This document shows positions 6,869-12,811 of a stretch of 12,811 nucleotides of DNA, piece after piece. The first letter of the stretch is position 1. Each line of letters starts with the position of its first letter. Made by a program: the position numbers and the translations under genes. The notes under the pieces are model-generated. The model saw only the letters and a list, made by a program, of their open reading frames with translations, was not told the origin of the DNA and ran no database searches. This DNA comes from Bacillota bacterium (GTDB lineage: Bacteria > Bacillota > Clostridia > Christensenellales > CAG-138), in NCBI GenBank assembly GCA_023451115.1, contig JAEXFV010000089.1:1-12811 (forward strand), in the 5' to 3' direction.

Positions 6869-8395
6869 TTAACAATATAGCTGGGCTCCCTCCAGCTCCT
6901 GAGGAGAAGGAGGAGAAGGGAATGTTTTGATTGCATACTCTGCCACATACATGGTTTCAATTCCCTTTACATACACATTGCGTCCCTGCGCCGTAGGAAG
7001 CAAGGGGGACTCGGCGGTAGAATGGTCCTGTATCAGGGCTGCTACGCTGGGATGTACTTCAATCAGGTAGTCTGCCATCGATTCTTCATAAAACCGCTTC
7101 ATAAGCGTTTTGCGCACTTTTAAAACAATGGTTTCCGGCGATAACACCCGCCCATCGCCATGGCAGTAAGGACAAGTAACCTGCAACGTATTTCCAAGGC
7201 ATTGCCGCATCTTTTTACGAGTCATTTCTACCAGCCCCAATTGGGTAATGCCCAACACATTGGATTTTGTGCGGTCCTTTTTCAATTCGGCCTTTAAGGT
7301 GTCCAGCACCCTTTCCTTGTCGGCAATATCTTCCATGTCGATAAAATCAATAATAATAATGCCGCTGATATCCCGCAATCGGAGCTGCCTGGCAATTTCT
7401 TTTGCAGCCTGACAATTGGCCTCTGTGATGGTTTCCTGCAAATTATCTGTGCCAACATAGCGCCCTGTGTTTACGTCAATGCTGGTCAACGCCTCAGTCT
7501 GGTCGATCACAATATAGCCGCCGTTATTCAGCCATACCTTACGGGATAAAGATTTGTCTATTTTAGATTCCAGGTCATACCGGTCAAACAGGTCCTCTTC
7601 CCCCTGATACAGCACGACGCGGTCCTTCAGCTGTGGTGAAATAATGTTTGCTACAATTTGAACGCGCTCGTAAAACTCTTTATCGTTAATCACAAGGCGT
7701 GAAATATCCGGCGTAAATAAATCCCGTATGGTTCTAAAAATCAGCGGTTCCTCGGCATGTAAGAGCCTAGGGGCGCTTACCAACTTCATCTTTTGTTGGA
7801 TACGTTGCCATAAACGCTCCAAAAAAACGATATCGCTTTTAAACTCATCTGCCGTTTTTCCTTCCGCCGCCGTGCGCACAATTACGCCCATGTCCGCCGG
7901 CTTTACTTCATCCAACGCCGACCGCAGCCGGGCACGTTCCTCCTCATCCCCTATCCTGCGGGATACGCCTACATAGTTCACCGTAGGCATCAGCACCAGC
8001 GTGCGCCCCGGCAAAGTAATGTGCGTGGTGACCCTGGCACCTTTTGTTCCCACTGGTTCCTTTAACACCTGCACCATAATTTCCTGACCCGGCTTCACAA
8101 TATCTCTTATATTAGCCGGCCCAATACGCACTTCTGACTTATTGTCTTCAAATTGAAAATCTGAACGATCTACTTGGATATCTCCTGCATATAAAAATGC
8201 ATTGCGCTCCAGCCCGATATCGACAAACGCAGCCTGCATCCCCGGCAGCACATTTTGCACCTTTCCACAGTAGATATTGCCAACTAACCGCTCATGCCCT
8301 CTACGCTCAATGTAGATTTCGCTTGGCGCATCGTCTTCGAGCAAAACCACTCTTGTCTGATAGGGATTGATATCCACAACAATCTCTTTATTCAT
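6869..8395 (-). CDS. rng: Ribonuclease E/G family endoribonuclease
   Basis: This 508-residue single-strand-specific endoribonuclease of the RNase E/G family processes rRNA precursors and turns over mRNA. It opens with EIVVDINPYQTRVVLLE, has an S1-type RNA-binding domain at about 35-125 (VGNIYCGKV, PGMQAAFVDIG), an RNase-H-like and DNase-I-like core, catalytic aspartates at 307 (SIDVNTG) and 350 (IIIIDFID) matching E. coli D303 and D346, and the CPYC zinc link at 408-411 used for dimer pairing. The length fits RNase G, and there is no long disordered RNase E tail. An in-frame GTG at 8413 exists, but AAAGGGTG (8410-8403) lies seven bases before ATG 8395. It is the third gene of the operon with the two radical SAM system genes, 24 bases after DUF2344. 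The usual rplU does not follow. Confidence 0.94.
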   Translation of the reverse strand: MNKEIVVDINPYQTRVVLLEDDAPSEIYIERRGHERLVGNIYCGKVQNVLPGMQAAFVDIGLERNAFLYAGDIQVDRSDFQFEDNKSEVRIGPANIRDIVKPGQEIMVQVLKEPVGTKGARVTTHITLPGRTLVLMPTVNYVGVSRRIGDEEERARLRSALDEVKPADMGVIVRTAAEGKTADEFKSDIVFLERLWQRIQQKMKLVSAPRLLHAEEPLIFRTIRDLFTPDISRLVINDKEFYERVQIVANIISPQLKDRVVLYQGEEDLFDRYDLESKIDKSLSRKVWLNNGGYIVIDQTEALTSIDVNTGRYVGTDNLQETITEANCQAAKEIARQLRLRDISGIIIIDFIDMEDIADKERVLDTLKAELKKDRTKSNVLGITQLGLVEMTRKKMRQCLGNTLQVTCPYCHGDGRVLSPETIVLKVRKTLMKRFYEESMADYLIEVHPSVAALIQDHSTAESPLLPTAQGRNVYVKGIETMYVAEYAIKTFPSPPSPQELEGAQLYC

Positions 8396-8419
8396 TACAA
8401 TACACCCTTTCACGACCCA

Positions 8420-9100
8420 TTACATATGGGGTAACAGATCGGAATTTTCAAAATATAGCCCACTGCGGTGCACGCGCCAGGAGCCTGTCAGGCCCCATTT
8501 TCGCACTAGCTCCTGCATAAATAACTCAATATTTAAGCTGCCATTCACATTGGAAACACCTAATATGGACAACGAAAGGCCGTCTTTCTTTTCCTCAGCA
8601 CCTTTTAGCGTAGCGGCCAACACCTGAGGGCGGATATCCACGTCTTTCATTCCACCCTTAGTGCGTTTATTTACTACAATTGGCCCTGCAAGCAGTTGCA
8701 TAAGGCCGTCTTGCAGCATCGGTAAAGAATACGCCTGTTCCATAGTAAGTTCAATCTGATGCAAAGCGCTATGAGTAAGCGAAGTCAGGGTAGGCAACTC
8801 CTCCGGCGCCTCTTTTGCCTCCAAAATGCGAAACCCAACGGGGAGCACCCCGTTCAATTTTCTCATAAAATCGGCAGGATCCATTTGCGTGCTTAAACGT
8901 ACATCCAACCATTCCGCATCGCTGGTATAACCTACAGCCAGTGCGGAAGCAAAGGAAAGCAGCGGGTGTGGATTAAAGCCTTGGGAATAAGCCAGCGGAA
9001 TGTTCGCCCGCCGCAATCCACGCTGCAATAGCCTTTGAATATCCAAATGGGAAATAAAGCGCAGTTCTTCGCCTTTTCTATAGTTTGCAATAATCCGCAT
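8420..9100 (-). CDS. TIGR03936/DUF2344 radical SAM-associated protein
   Basis: A 226-residue protein of the DUF2344 family, recognised by its start (RIIANYRKGEELRFISHLD), the SQGFNPHP motif at about 39-46 and the pattern FASALAVGYTSDAEWLDV. No enzymatic function is established; it is the regular partner of the TIGR03960 radical SAM protein, either as a neighbour or fused to it, suggesting a substrate-recognition or partner role. It begins inside the end of that gene (23-base overlap, different frame), which points to translational coupling. A TTG at 9112 would add four residues; I chose ATG 9100 because it matches the family start, though neither has a strong ribosome-binding site. It is followed by rng after 24 bases. 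No membrane segment or known catalytic motif is seen. Confidence 0.9.
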   Translation of the reverse strand: MRIIANYRKGEELRFISHLDIQRLLQRGLRRANIPLAYSQGFNPHPLLSFASALAVGYTSDAEWLDVRLSTQMDPADFMRKLNGVLPVGFRILEAKEAPEELPTLTSLTHSALHQIELTMEQAYSLPMLQDGLMQLLAGPIVVNKRTKGGMKDVDIRPQVLAATLKGAEEKKDGLSLSILGVSNVNGSLNIELFMQELVRKWGLTGSWRVHRSGLYFENSDLLPHM

Positions 9101-10916
9101 ATTGTTTTCCAAAGCAACCGTTGCAACCTTTTCGGCAATCCTTTGTCACTACGGCTTGCTGGGCCCTTTCCCATTCTTTTTTAAAATATGCCTCTTCCAC
9201 CAACATGTTCACATGAGACCATGGCAAGCATTCCTCAAGGCTTCTTCGCCGGTGTGCATACCAGGCGGGATCTAGCCCTGCGCTGGCAAAGGCATCTTTC
9301 CAAGCCTGTGCCTTAAAATGTTCGGCCCAAGAGTCAAATCGACATCCTTTTTCATATGCTTCCCGCAGCACCTGGCCAAGCCTACGGTCTCCACGGGAAA
9401 AAACAGCTTCCAACACACTTACATCTGAGGCGTGATAATGAAACTCTGCCCCCCGTATGCCTTTCATGGCCTGCTTCAATAGCTGCTGCTTGCGTTTCAG
9501 CTCGTCCATGGTATCTTGGGGCTCCCACTGAAAAGGGGTAAACGGCTTGGGCACAAAGGAGGACGCGCTTACCGTGAGCCGCAATCCTTTTGAGCGTTTT
9601 TCTTTGGGGATGCTGTAAAACAAGTTGCTTACCTTTCTGGCAAGATCAGCAATTCCCAACACATCTTCGTCGGTTTCCGTGGGCAATCCGATCATAAAAT
9701 ACAATTTGACGCCGTTCCATCCAGCTTCAAAGGCATCACGGGTGGCCCGCATCAGGTCTTCTTCCGTAACGCCTTTGTTGATTACGTCCCGAAGGCGCTG
9801 CGTGCCTGCCTCGGGCGCAAAGGTAAGCCCAGCCTTACGCACAGTTTGCATGCGCTCCAGATCTTCCCGAATAAATTTATCAACCCGCAAAGAAGGCAGC
9901 GATACGGAAACCCGCTGCTGCTCCATTGAATCTAACAATTCCGGTACCAGCTCGTGAATGCCGGAGTAATCGCTGGAACTAAGAGAAAACAGTGAAATTT
10001 CATCGTAGCCGGTGCAGTCTACCAACGCCTGCGCCTGAGCCATCAACGTATCTTTTTTCTTTTCCCGCACGGGCCGGTAAATATACCCTGCCTGGCAGAA
10101 ACGGCACCCTCTTGTGCATCCCCGGAATAGTTCGATGGCTACCCTGTCATGAACGATGTTCAGGTAGGGCACGATGGGTTTTCCCAAATAGGGCGCATGC
10201 TCCAAATCTTTCAATACCCGCCTGGTCACACGCTCCGGCGCCTGAGGCTCCAGCTTTTCCAACCCTTGATAGCTCCCGTTTTCGCCATACTTGGGGCAAT
10301 AAAAGCCTGGCACATAAATACCCGGAATTCGGCTTAACCGTAGCAGCAGGCCATGCTTGTCCTCCCCTGCAGCCCTGGATTGTTCATAGGCCTCTACCAG
10401 ATCCACGATCATTTCTTCCCCATCGCCAATCAAAACGGCATCCATAAAATCCGCGATAGGTTCCGGATTGCATGCACAGGGGCCCCCGCAAAAAATAAGA
10501 GGATACCGTTCATCCCTTTCCGCTGCCAGGAAAGGAATACCCGAAAGTTCCAACATGGTTAAAATGTTGGTATAACACATTTCATAAAGCAGGGAAAACC
10601 CTACCAATTGAAAATCCCGCAGCGGCCGCTTCGTTTCAAGGGAAAACAGCGGTTCCTCCGCTTGACGCAGCTTTTGTTCCATATCCGGCCAGGGGGCATA
10701 AACCCGTTCGCAAGCAATGCCTTCCCGTGCATTCAGCACATGATAGAGGATGCGCGATCCAAGATGGGACATCCCGATTTCATAGATATCAGGAAAGCAC
10801 AACGCCAGACGTAACCGCGCTTCTTCCTTAACTATGCTATTCCACTCGCCGCCAGTATAACGCGCTGGTTTTTCAATTCCATCCGCCAACAAGCGATCCA
10901 ATGTATAATAATCCAA
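9078..10916 (-). CDS. TIGR03960 B12-binding-type radical SAM protein
   Basis: A 612-residue radical SAM enzyme of unknown substrate. Residues about 1-200 form the cobalamin-binding-like Rossmann region (ALCFPDIYEIGMSHLG, then FCGGPCACNPEP); the classical DxHxxG histidine is absent, so B12 binding is uncertain. The 4Fe-4S motif CTRGCRFC has Cys267, Cys271 and Cys274, followed by an aromatic-rich GYIYRPV segment and the typical FAPEAGTQRLRDVINK and KLYFMIGLPTETDED blocks. The C-terminus has a second CxxxCxxC arrangement (Cys594, Cys598, Cys601) plus Cys610. The start is TTG (10916-10914), with GGAGG seven bases upstream. Members usually adjoin DUF2344 and rng, as here; involvement in RNA or ribosome modification is often suspected but unproven. 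Expression is probably driven by the promoter at 10986-11014. Confidence 0.92.
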   Translation of the reverse strand: MDYYTLDRLLADGIEKPARYTGGEWNSIVKEEARLRLALCFPDIYEIGMSHLGSRILYHVLNAREGIACERVYAPWPDMEQKLRQAEEPLFSLETKRPLRDFQLVGFSLLYEMCYTNILTMLELSGIPFLAAERDERYPLIFCGGPCACNPEPIADFMDAVLIGDGEEMIVDLVEAYEQSRAAGEDKHGLLLRLSRIPGIYVPGFYCPKYGENGSYQGLEKLEPQAPERVTRRVLKDLEHAPYLGKPIVPYLNIVHDRVAIELFRGCTRGCRFCQAGYIYRPVREKKKDTLMAQAQALVDCTGYDEISLFSLSSSDYSGIHELVPELLDSMEQQRVSVSLPSLRVDKFIREDLERMQTVRKAGLTFAPEAGTQRLRDVINKGVTEEDLMRATRDAFEAGWNGVKLYFMIGLPTETDEDVLGIADLARKVSNLFYSIPKEKRSKGLRLTVSASSFVPKPFTPFQWEPQDTMDELKRKQQLLKQAMKGIRGAEFHYHASDVSVLEAVFSRGDRRLGQVLREAYEKGCRFDSWAEHFKAQAWKDAFASAGLDPAWYAHRRRSLEECLPWSHVNMLVEEAYFKKEWERAQQAVVTKDCRKGCNGCFGKQYADYCKL

Positions 10917-10923
10917 AGAACTT

Positions 10924-10928
10924 CCTCC
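10924..10928 (-). promoter_or_regulatory. Ribosome-binding site supporting the TTG start of the radical SAM gene
   Basis: GGAGG on the minus strand is seven bases before TTG 10916. There is no competing ATG in frame within the conserved start region, so the rare TTG initiator is well supported. Confidence 0.75.
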
Positions 10929-10939
10929 GTAAATATCTT

Positions 10940-10960
10940 AACGGCTGCTTTCATGCCGTT
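10940..10960 (-). other. Small inverted repeat in the radical SAM leader
   Basis: AACGGC and GCCGTT are separated by nine bases within the presumed leader, between the promoter and the ribosome-binding site. This six-pair hairpin is too weak and lacks the U tract of a terminator. It might affect translation or leader stability, or be chance. Confidence 0.3.
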
Positions 10961-10985
10961 CGTTTACATACCTTACCAATAATAC

Positions 10986-11014
10986 AGTATATCACCCGGG
11001 CCGCAAGGGGTCAA
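10986..11014 (-). promoter_or_regulatory. Near-consensus SigA promoter for radical SAM-DUF2344-rng
   Basis: On the minus strand TTGACC (11014-11009), a 17-base spacer and TATACT (10991-10986) match the vegetative consensus at five of six positions each, with a TGA extension before the -10. Transcription would start near 10979, leaving a leader of about 60 bases. It lies in the 148-base gap after spoIVFB, so the three downstream genes can be expressed in growing cells independently of the sporulation pair. Confidence 0.75.
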
Positions 11015-11064
11015 TGCATCAAGAGTTGGAACCTTTTCGGGAAGCCGTCAGCTGCTGTAAGCAA

Positions 11065-11952
11065 TTATTTTTTCGCTTTTTCCAAGGATAATAACTGCCC
11101 GGTGGTAATTTCCATGCCATACTTTGCAATTCCTTCCAGCAACGCGCCTTCGTCCAGCTCGCCCAACGGACGTAGATTTTCTCCAATCACCAACAGCAAA
11201 TTATACCGGTTTGTGCTCAGGTTGCGCAAGGCTTCGCTGGCACGCAAGTCCCCGTGCACTACGCTATGATTTAAGGCCAGACAGTCCCCTTGCCATAAAG
11301 CATCTTGCCTGCGCAACATTGCTTCCAGCTTTACCTGCGGCAGCAACACAAGCTCCCGGATTGCGGCCAGCAACAAGAATATCCCCATCATAGCCATTGT
11401 GGCATAGAGCGTGCCATGCAGCAGCCCAAATACGCTGAAGCCAATCATTGCAGCTCCAAAGAGAACGCCTAACCAGGCTGTGAGTTGCGTAGCATGGCGT
11501 GGGCGCAACACGTTTTGCAGCAAAGCGCGCAACATGCGTCCGCCATCCAATGGTAGAGCCGGCAGCAGATTGAGTATAGCCAAAGAAAGGTTTATTTGCA
11601 AAAAACGCTGCAATTGCAAATTGTAAAGAGGCAATAAATATAAAGCCAGGCCTGCGCCCGCCGCAATCACCAGGCTGCATACTGGGCCGGCCAAAGCAAT
11701 GGCAAACTCAGACTGGGGGGATAAGGCTGCGCCTGTTATCCTCGCCACCCCCCCAAAGGGCATAATTTCTATGCTGCTTAACCGGTATCCCAGAGCACGG
11801 GCAATAAGCCCATGGCTTGCTTCATGCAGCGTTAAGGCAAAAAAGCCTAATAGCAACTCCCCCAGCATTCCTAATATATATGCACCCGCCACCACCAGAA
11901 AAAGCCCAGGATGCAGCCGCAATTCCGTAGAACCGATATGGCCAAATCTCAT
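11065..11952 (-). CDS. spoIVFB: SpoIVFB-like intramembrane site-2 metalloprotease (M50)
   Basis: SpoIVFB sits in the mother-cell-derived membrane around the forespore and cuts pro-SigK to release active SigK. The 295-residue protein has several transmembrane segments, the zinc motif HEASH (residues 43-47), the MPFGG segment (about 64-68) and the second metal-ligand motif LPLDGGR with Asp136, equivalent to SpoIVFB D137. After the last membrane segment (about residue 205) a cytoplasmic part resembling a half CBS domain runs from about 215 to 280. Length is close to the 288-residue Bacillus protein. The frame is open to 12021, but ATG 11952 overlaps the spoIVFA stop as ATGA and begins the conserved MRFGHIGSTELRLHP start. 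Other M50 proteases with CBS regions exist, but adjacency to a SpoIVFA-like gene supports the call. Confidence 0.88.
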   Translation of the reverse strand: MRFGHIGSTELRLHPGLFLVVAGAYILGMLGELLLGFFALTLHEASHGLIARALGYRLSSIEIMPFGGVARITGAALSPQSEFAIALAGPVCSLVIAAGAGLALYLLPLYNLQLQRFLQINLSLAILNLLPALPLDGGRMLRALLQNVLRPRHATQLTAWLGVLFGAAMIGFSVFGLLHGTLYATMAMMGIFLLLAAIRELVLLPQVKLEAMLRRQDALWQGDCLALNHSVVHGDLRASEALRNLSTNRYNLLLVIGENLRPLGELDEGALLEGIAKYGMEITTGQLLSLEKAKK

Positions 11953-12635
11953 GCGTGAAATACCAAATCCAAATACTCTGATGGCGCTTGCGGCCTCCCG
12001 GATAGCAGAACAGACAGGCAAAGCGTTCCTTCTTCTCCCAATGTGCCCAGGGTATCCAAACGGCGTATGGGCTGCCCTTCCTCCACGCGAACATCCGCAA
12101 GGCCGTAATAAATGGTTTCCAAATCATTCTCATGGGCCAGCCGCACATAAACGCCCAGCACAGGATCCTCCCCCACTGCGCGCACCTCACCTGCTGCAGA
12201 AGCCAGCACTTCGGCATTGGGCGCCCCTTCCCATTTTGCCATCTGCTCATTTCCTATGAGGGATACATTGGGGGCGCTTACTGGAGCAGCTAACTTATCA
12301 TCGCTCCCTGAAAATACCTCTAACACATTGGGCAGTTCTACAAACTGGAGCTTTCCCAACATTTCATCCATATCCGTTTCCTGATTGATGACGGCTTTTA
12401 CATCCTCCACCACCCCTTTGGTAAACGGCGTATCGATGGACTGCATAGCAAACACCAGCAGGCAGGCAGCTGCACAAATCCCTATTTTTACCAGCATGGG
12501 GCCTGCGCCTGCAAAGGCCTTCCTTTTTCTGCTCTTTGCCTGCTGCTTTTTTACTTTTTTTATGCTGTTGTGGTACCGTTGTGGCGGTTTACCGTTTTCT
12601 TGTGTAACAAAGGGTGTCAGCTCCATACGCTGCAT
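11949..12635 (-). CDS. spoIVFA: SpoIVFA-like protein with degenerate M23/LytM domain
   Basis: SpoIVFA holds SpoIVFB inactive, with BofA, in the membrane surrounding the forespore until a forespore signal arrives. The 228-residue protein has a very basic N-terminal region (about 20-40), one transmembrane segment (about 47-64), a linker, and an M23/LytM-type fold at about 138-225 recognisable by AAGEVRAVG, VRLAHEND, TIYYGL and the VEEGQPI pattern. The catalytic residues are lost: no HxxxD is seen and the HxH position reads SVLLS, so it is unlikely to cut peptidoglycan, as expected for SpoIVFA. The start at 12635 follows a purine-rich GGGGGGATAAGG; ATG 12626 is an alternative three residues in. 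The gene ends in the ATGA overlap with spoIVFB. Overall similarity is by architecture and context. Confidence 0.82.
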   Translation of the reverse strand: MQRMELTPFVTQENGKPPQRYHNSIKKVKKQQAKSRKRKAFAGAGPMLVKIGICAAACLLVFAMQSIDTPFTKGVVEDVKAVINQETDMDEMLGKLQFVELPNVLEVFSGSDDKLAAPVSAPNVSLIGNEQMAKWEGAPNAEVLASAAGEVRAVGEDPVLGVYVRLAHENDLETIYYGLADVRVEEGQPIRRLDTLGTLGEEGTLCLSVLLSGRPQAPSEYLDLVFHA

Positions 12636-12672
12636 CCTTATCCCCCCTTGCCTTTCACCTTTCCTTCATCAA

Positions 12673-12701
12673 ACTATATGCAAAAAGCAAGGCAGATACG
12701 A
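12673..12701 (-). promoter_or_regulatory. Possible SigE promoter of spoIVFA-spoIVFB
   Basis: On the minus strand TCGTATC (12701-12695), a 14-base spacer and CATATAGT (12680-12673) match the Bacillus SigE pattern (TCATATT, about 14 bases, CATACAAT) at five of seven and six of eight positions. No SigA-like hexamer pair fits the same region. SigE control is known for the Bacillus spoIVF operon. Start would be near 12667, about 32 bases before the ATG. Confidence 0.45.
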
Positions 12702-12702
12702 C

Positions 12703-12724
12703 AAAAAGGGCCATAGCCCTTTTT
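12703..12724. terminator. Rho-independent terminator, symmetrical
   Basis: A perfect nine-pair stem, AAAAAGGGC with GCCCTTTTT, closes a four-base loop and is followed by a T-rich run read from either strand. It lies about 50 bases after the stop of the partial gene at the right edge, so on the minus strand it would end that transcript and isolate spoIVFAB from upstream transcription. Confidence 0.85.
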
Positions 12725-12776
12725 AATGAAACATAAAATTGATTTTTAATTTGGGGAGAATAGGTAACATTTTTTA

Positions 12777-12811
12777 TTACTCTAACGTCTTTGCTGCCGC
12801 CGCATCCAAAC
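12777..12811 (-). CDS. C-terminal end of an unidentified protein (runs off right edge)
   Basis: Ten codons in the frame reading LDAAAAKTLE end in TAA at 12779-12777, 52 bases before the terminator at 12703-12724. The alanine-rich, charged ending looks like a genuine protein tail, and a gene ending here explains the terminator. A second minus-strand frame also stops nearby (about 12784), so the frame is not certain. In related genomes a rod-shape, division or methylglyoxal synthase gene often precedes spoIVFA, but nothing in these few residues identifies it. Confidence 0.4.
   Translation of the reverse strand, partial: LDAAAAKTLE

Noticed and set aside
9992..10447. 151-codon open frame on the plus strand
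   Set aside because: It lies fully antisense within the radical SAM gene and has no recognisable domain or ribosome-binding site.
10890..10954. Possible short leader peptide starting MKAAVKIFTEE before the radical SAM gene (minus strand)
   Set aside because: The ATG at 10954 has no ribosome-binding site, and the frame overlaps the GGAGG and start of the real gene; there is no attenuator-like codon run.
11699..12259. 186-codon open frame on the plus strand
   Set aside because: It is antisense to spoIVFB and spoIVFA, proline-rich and low in structure, as expected for a shadow of a GC-biased coding strand.
1..12811. Mobile element, CRISPR array, toxin-antitoxin or defence system
   Set aside because: All substantial coding space is accounted for by conserved core genes; no direct-repeat series, transposase, integrase or unexplained gene of useful length was found.

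Overview
The window reads as a chromosomal core region of an endospore-forming Clostridia-type bacterium (Bacillota) of roughly balanced base composition. The evidence is a SpoIVFA/SpoIVFB-like pair and a YlbJ-like protein (both sporulation genes), a YlbJ-YlbK-TmcAL(YlbM) block next to pta, RqcH with a YerC-type TrpR-family regulator, and an RNase E/G preceded by the radical SAM pair TIGR03960/TIGR03936. Genes are tightly packed, with Shine-Dalgarno-led starts including GTG and TTG, and no mobile element, CRISPR array, tRNA or rRNA was seen. The species cannot be named from this sequence alone.

Layout, left to right. Positions 1-391 (minus) hold the first 130 codons of phosphotransacetylase (pta). 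It diverges, across a 188-base region with two extended -10 promoters, from tmcAL (580-1788, plus), which makes N4-acetylcytidine in elongator tRNA-Met. A patatin-like YlbK-type protein (1812-2624, minus) converges on tmcAL and diverges from ylbJ (2783-3898, plus). Positions 3928-6790 (minus) form a likely three-gene operon: a fumarylacetoacetate-hydrolase-family enzyme, a YerC-type regulator, and RqcH/NFACT, the factor that adds C-terminal alanine tails in ribosome rescue. Positions 6869-10916 (minus) carry a B12-binding-type radical SAM protein, its DUF2344 partner and RNase E/G, headed by a near-consensus vegetative promoter. Positions 11065-12635 (minus) carry spoIVFA and spoIVFB, coupled by an ATGA overlap, with a possible SigE promoter and an upstream bidirectional terminator that isolates them from the end of another gene at the right edge.

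Functionally, much of the window concerns RNA and translation (tRNA acetylation, rRNA/mRNA processing, ribosome quality control, and an uncharacterised radical SAM pair possibly acting on RNA or protein). A sporulation layer is also present: spoIVFAB would process pro-SigK, and ylbJ is a membrane protein needed for spore maturation. I found no convincing new defence or mobile system. The points worth a second look are the uncharacterised radical SAM pair, the unusual company of rqcH, and departures from the usual order of conserved neighbourhoods (no ylbL between ylbK and tmcAL; no rplU after rng).
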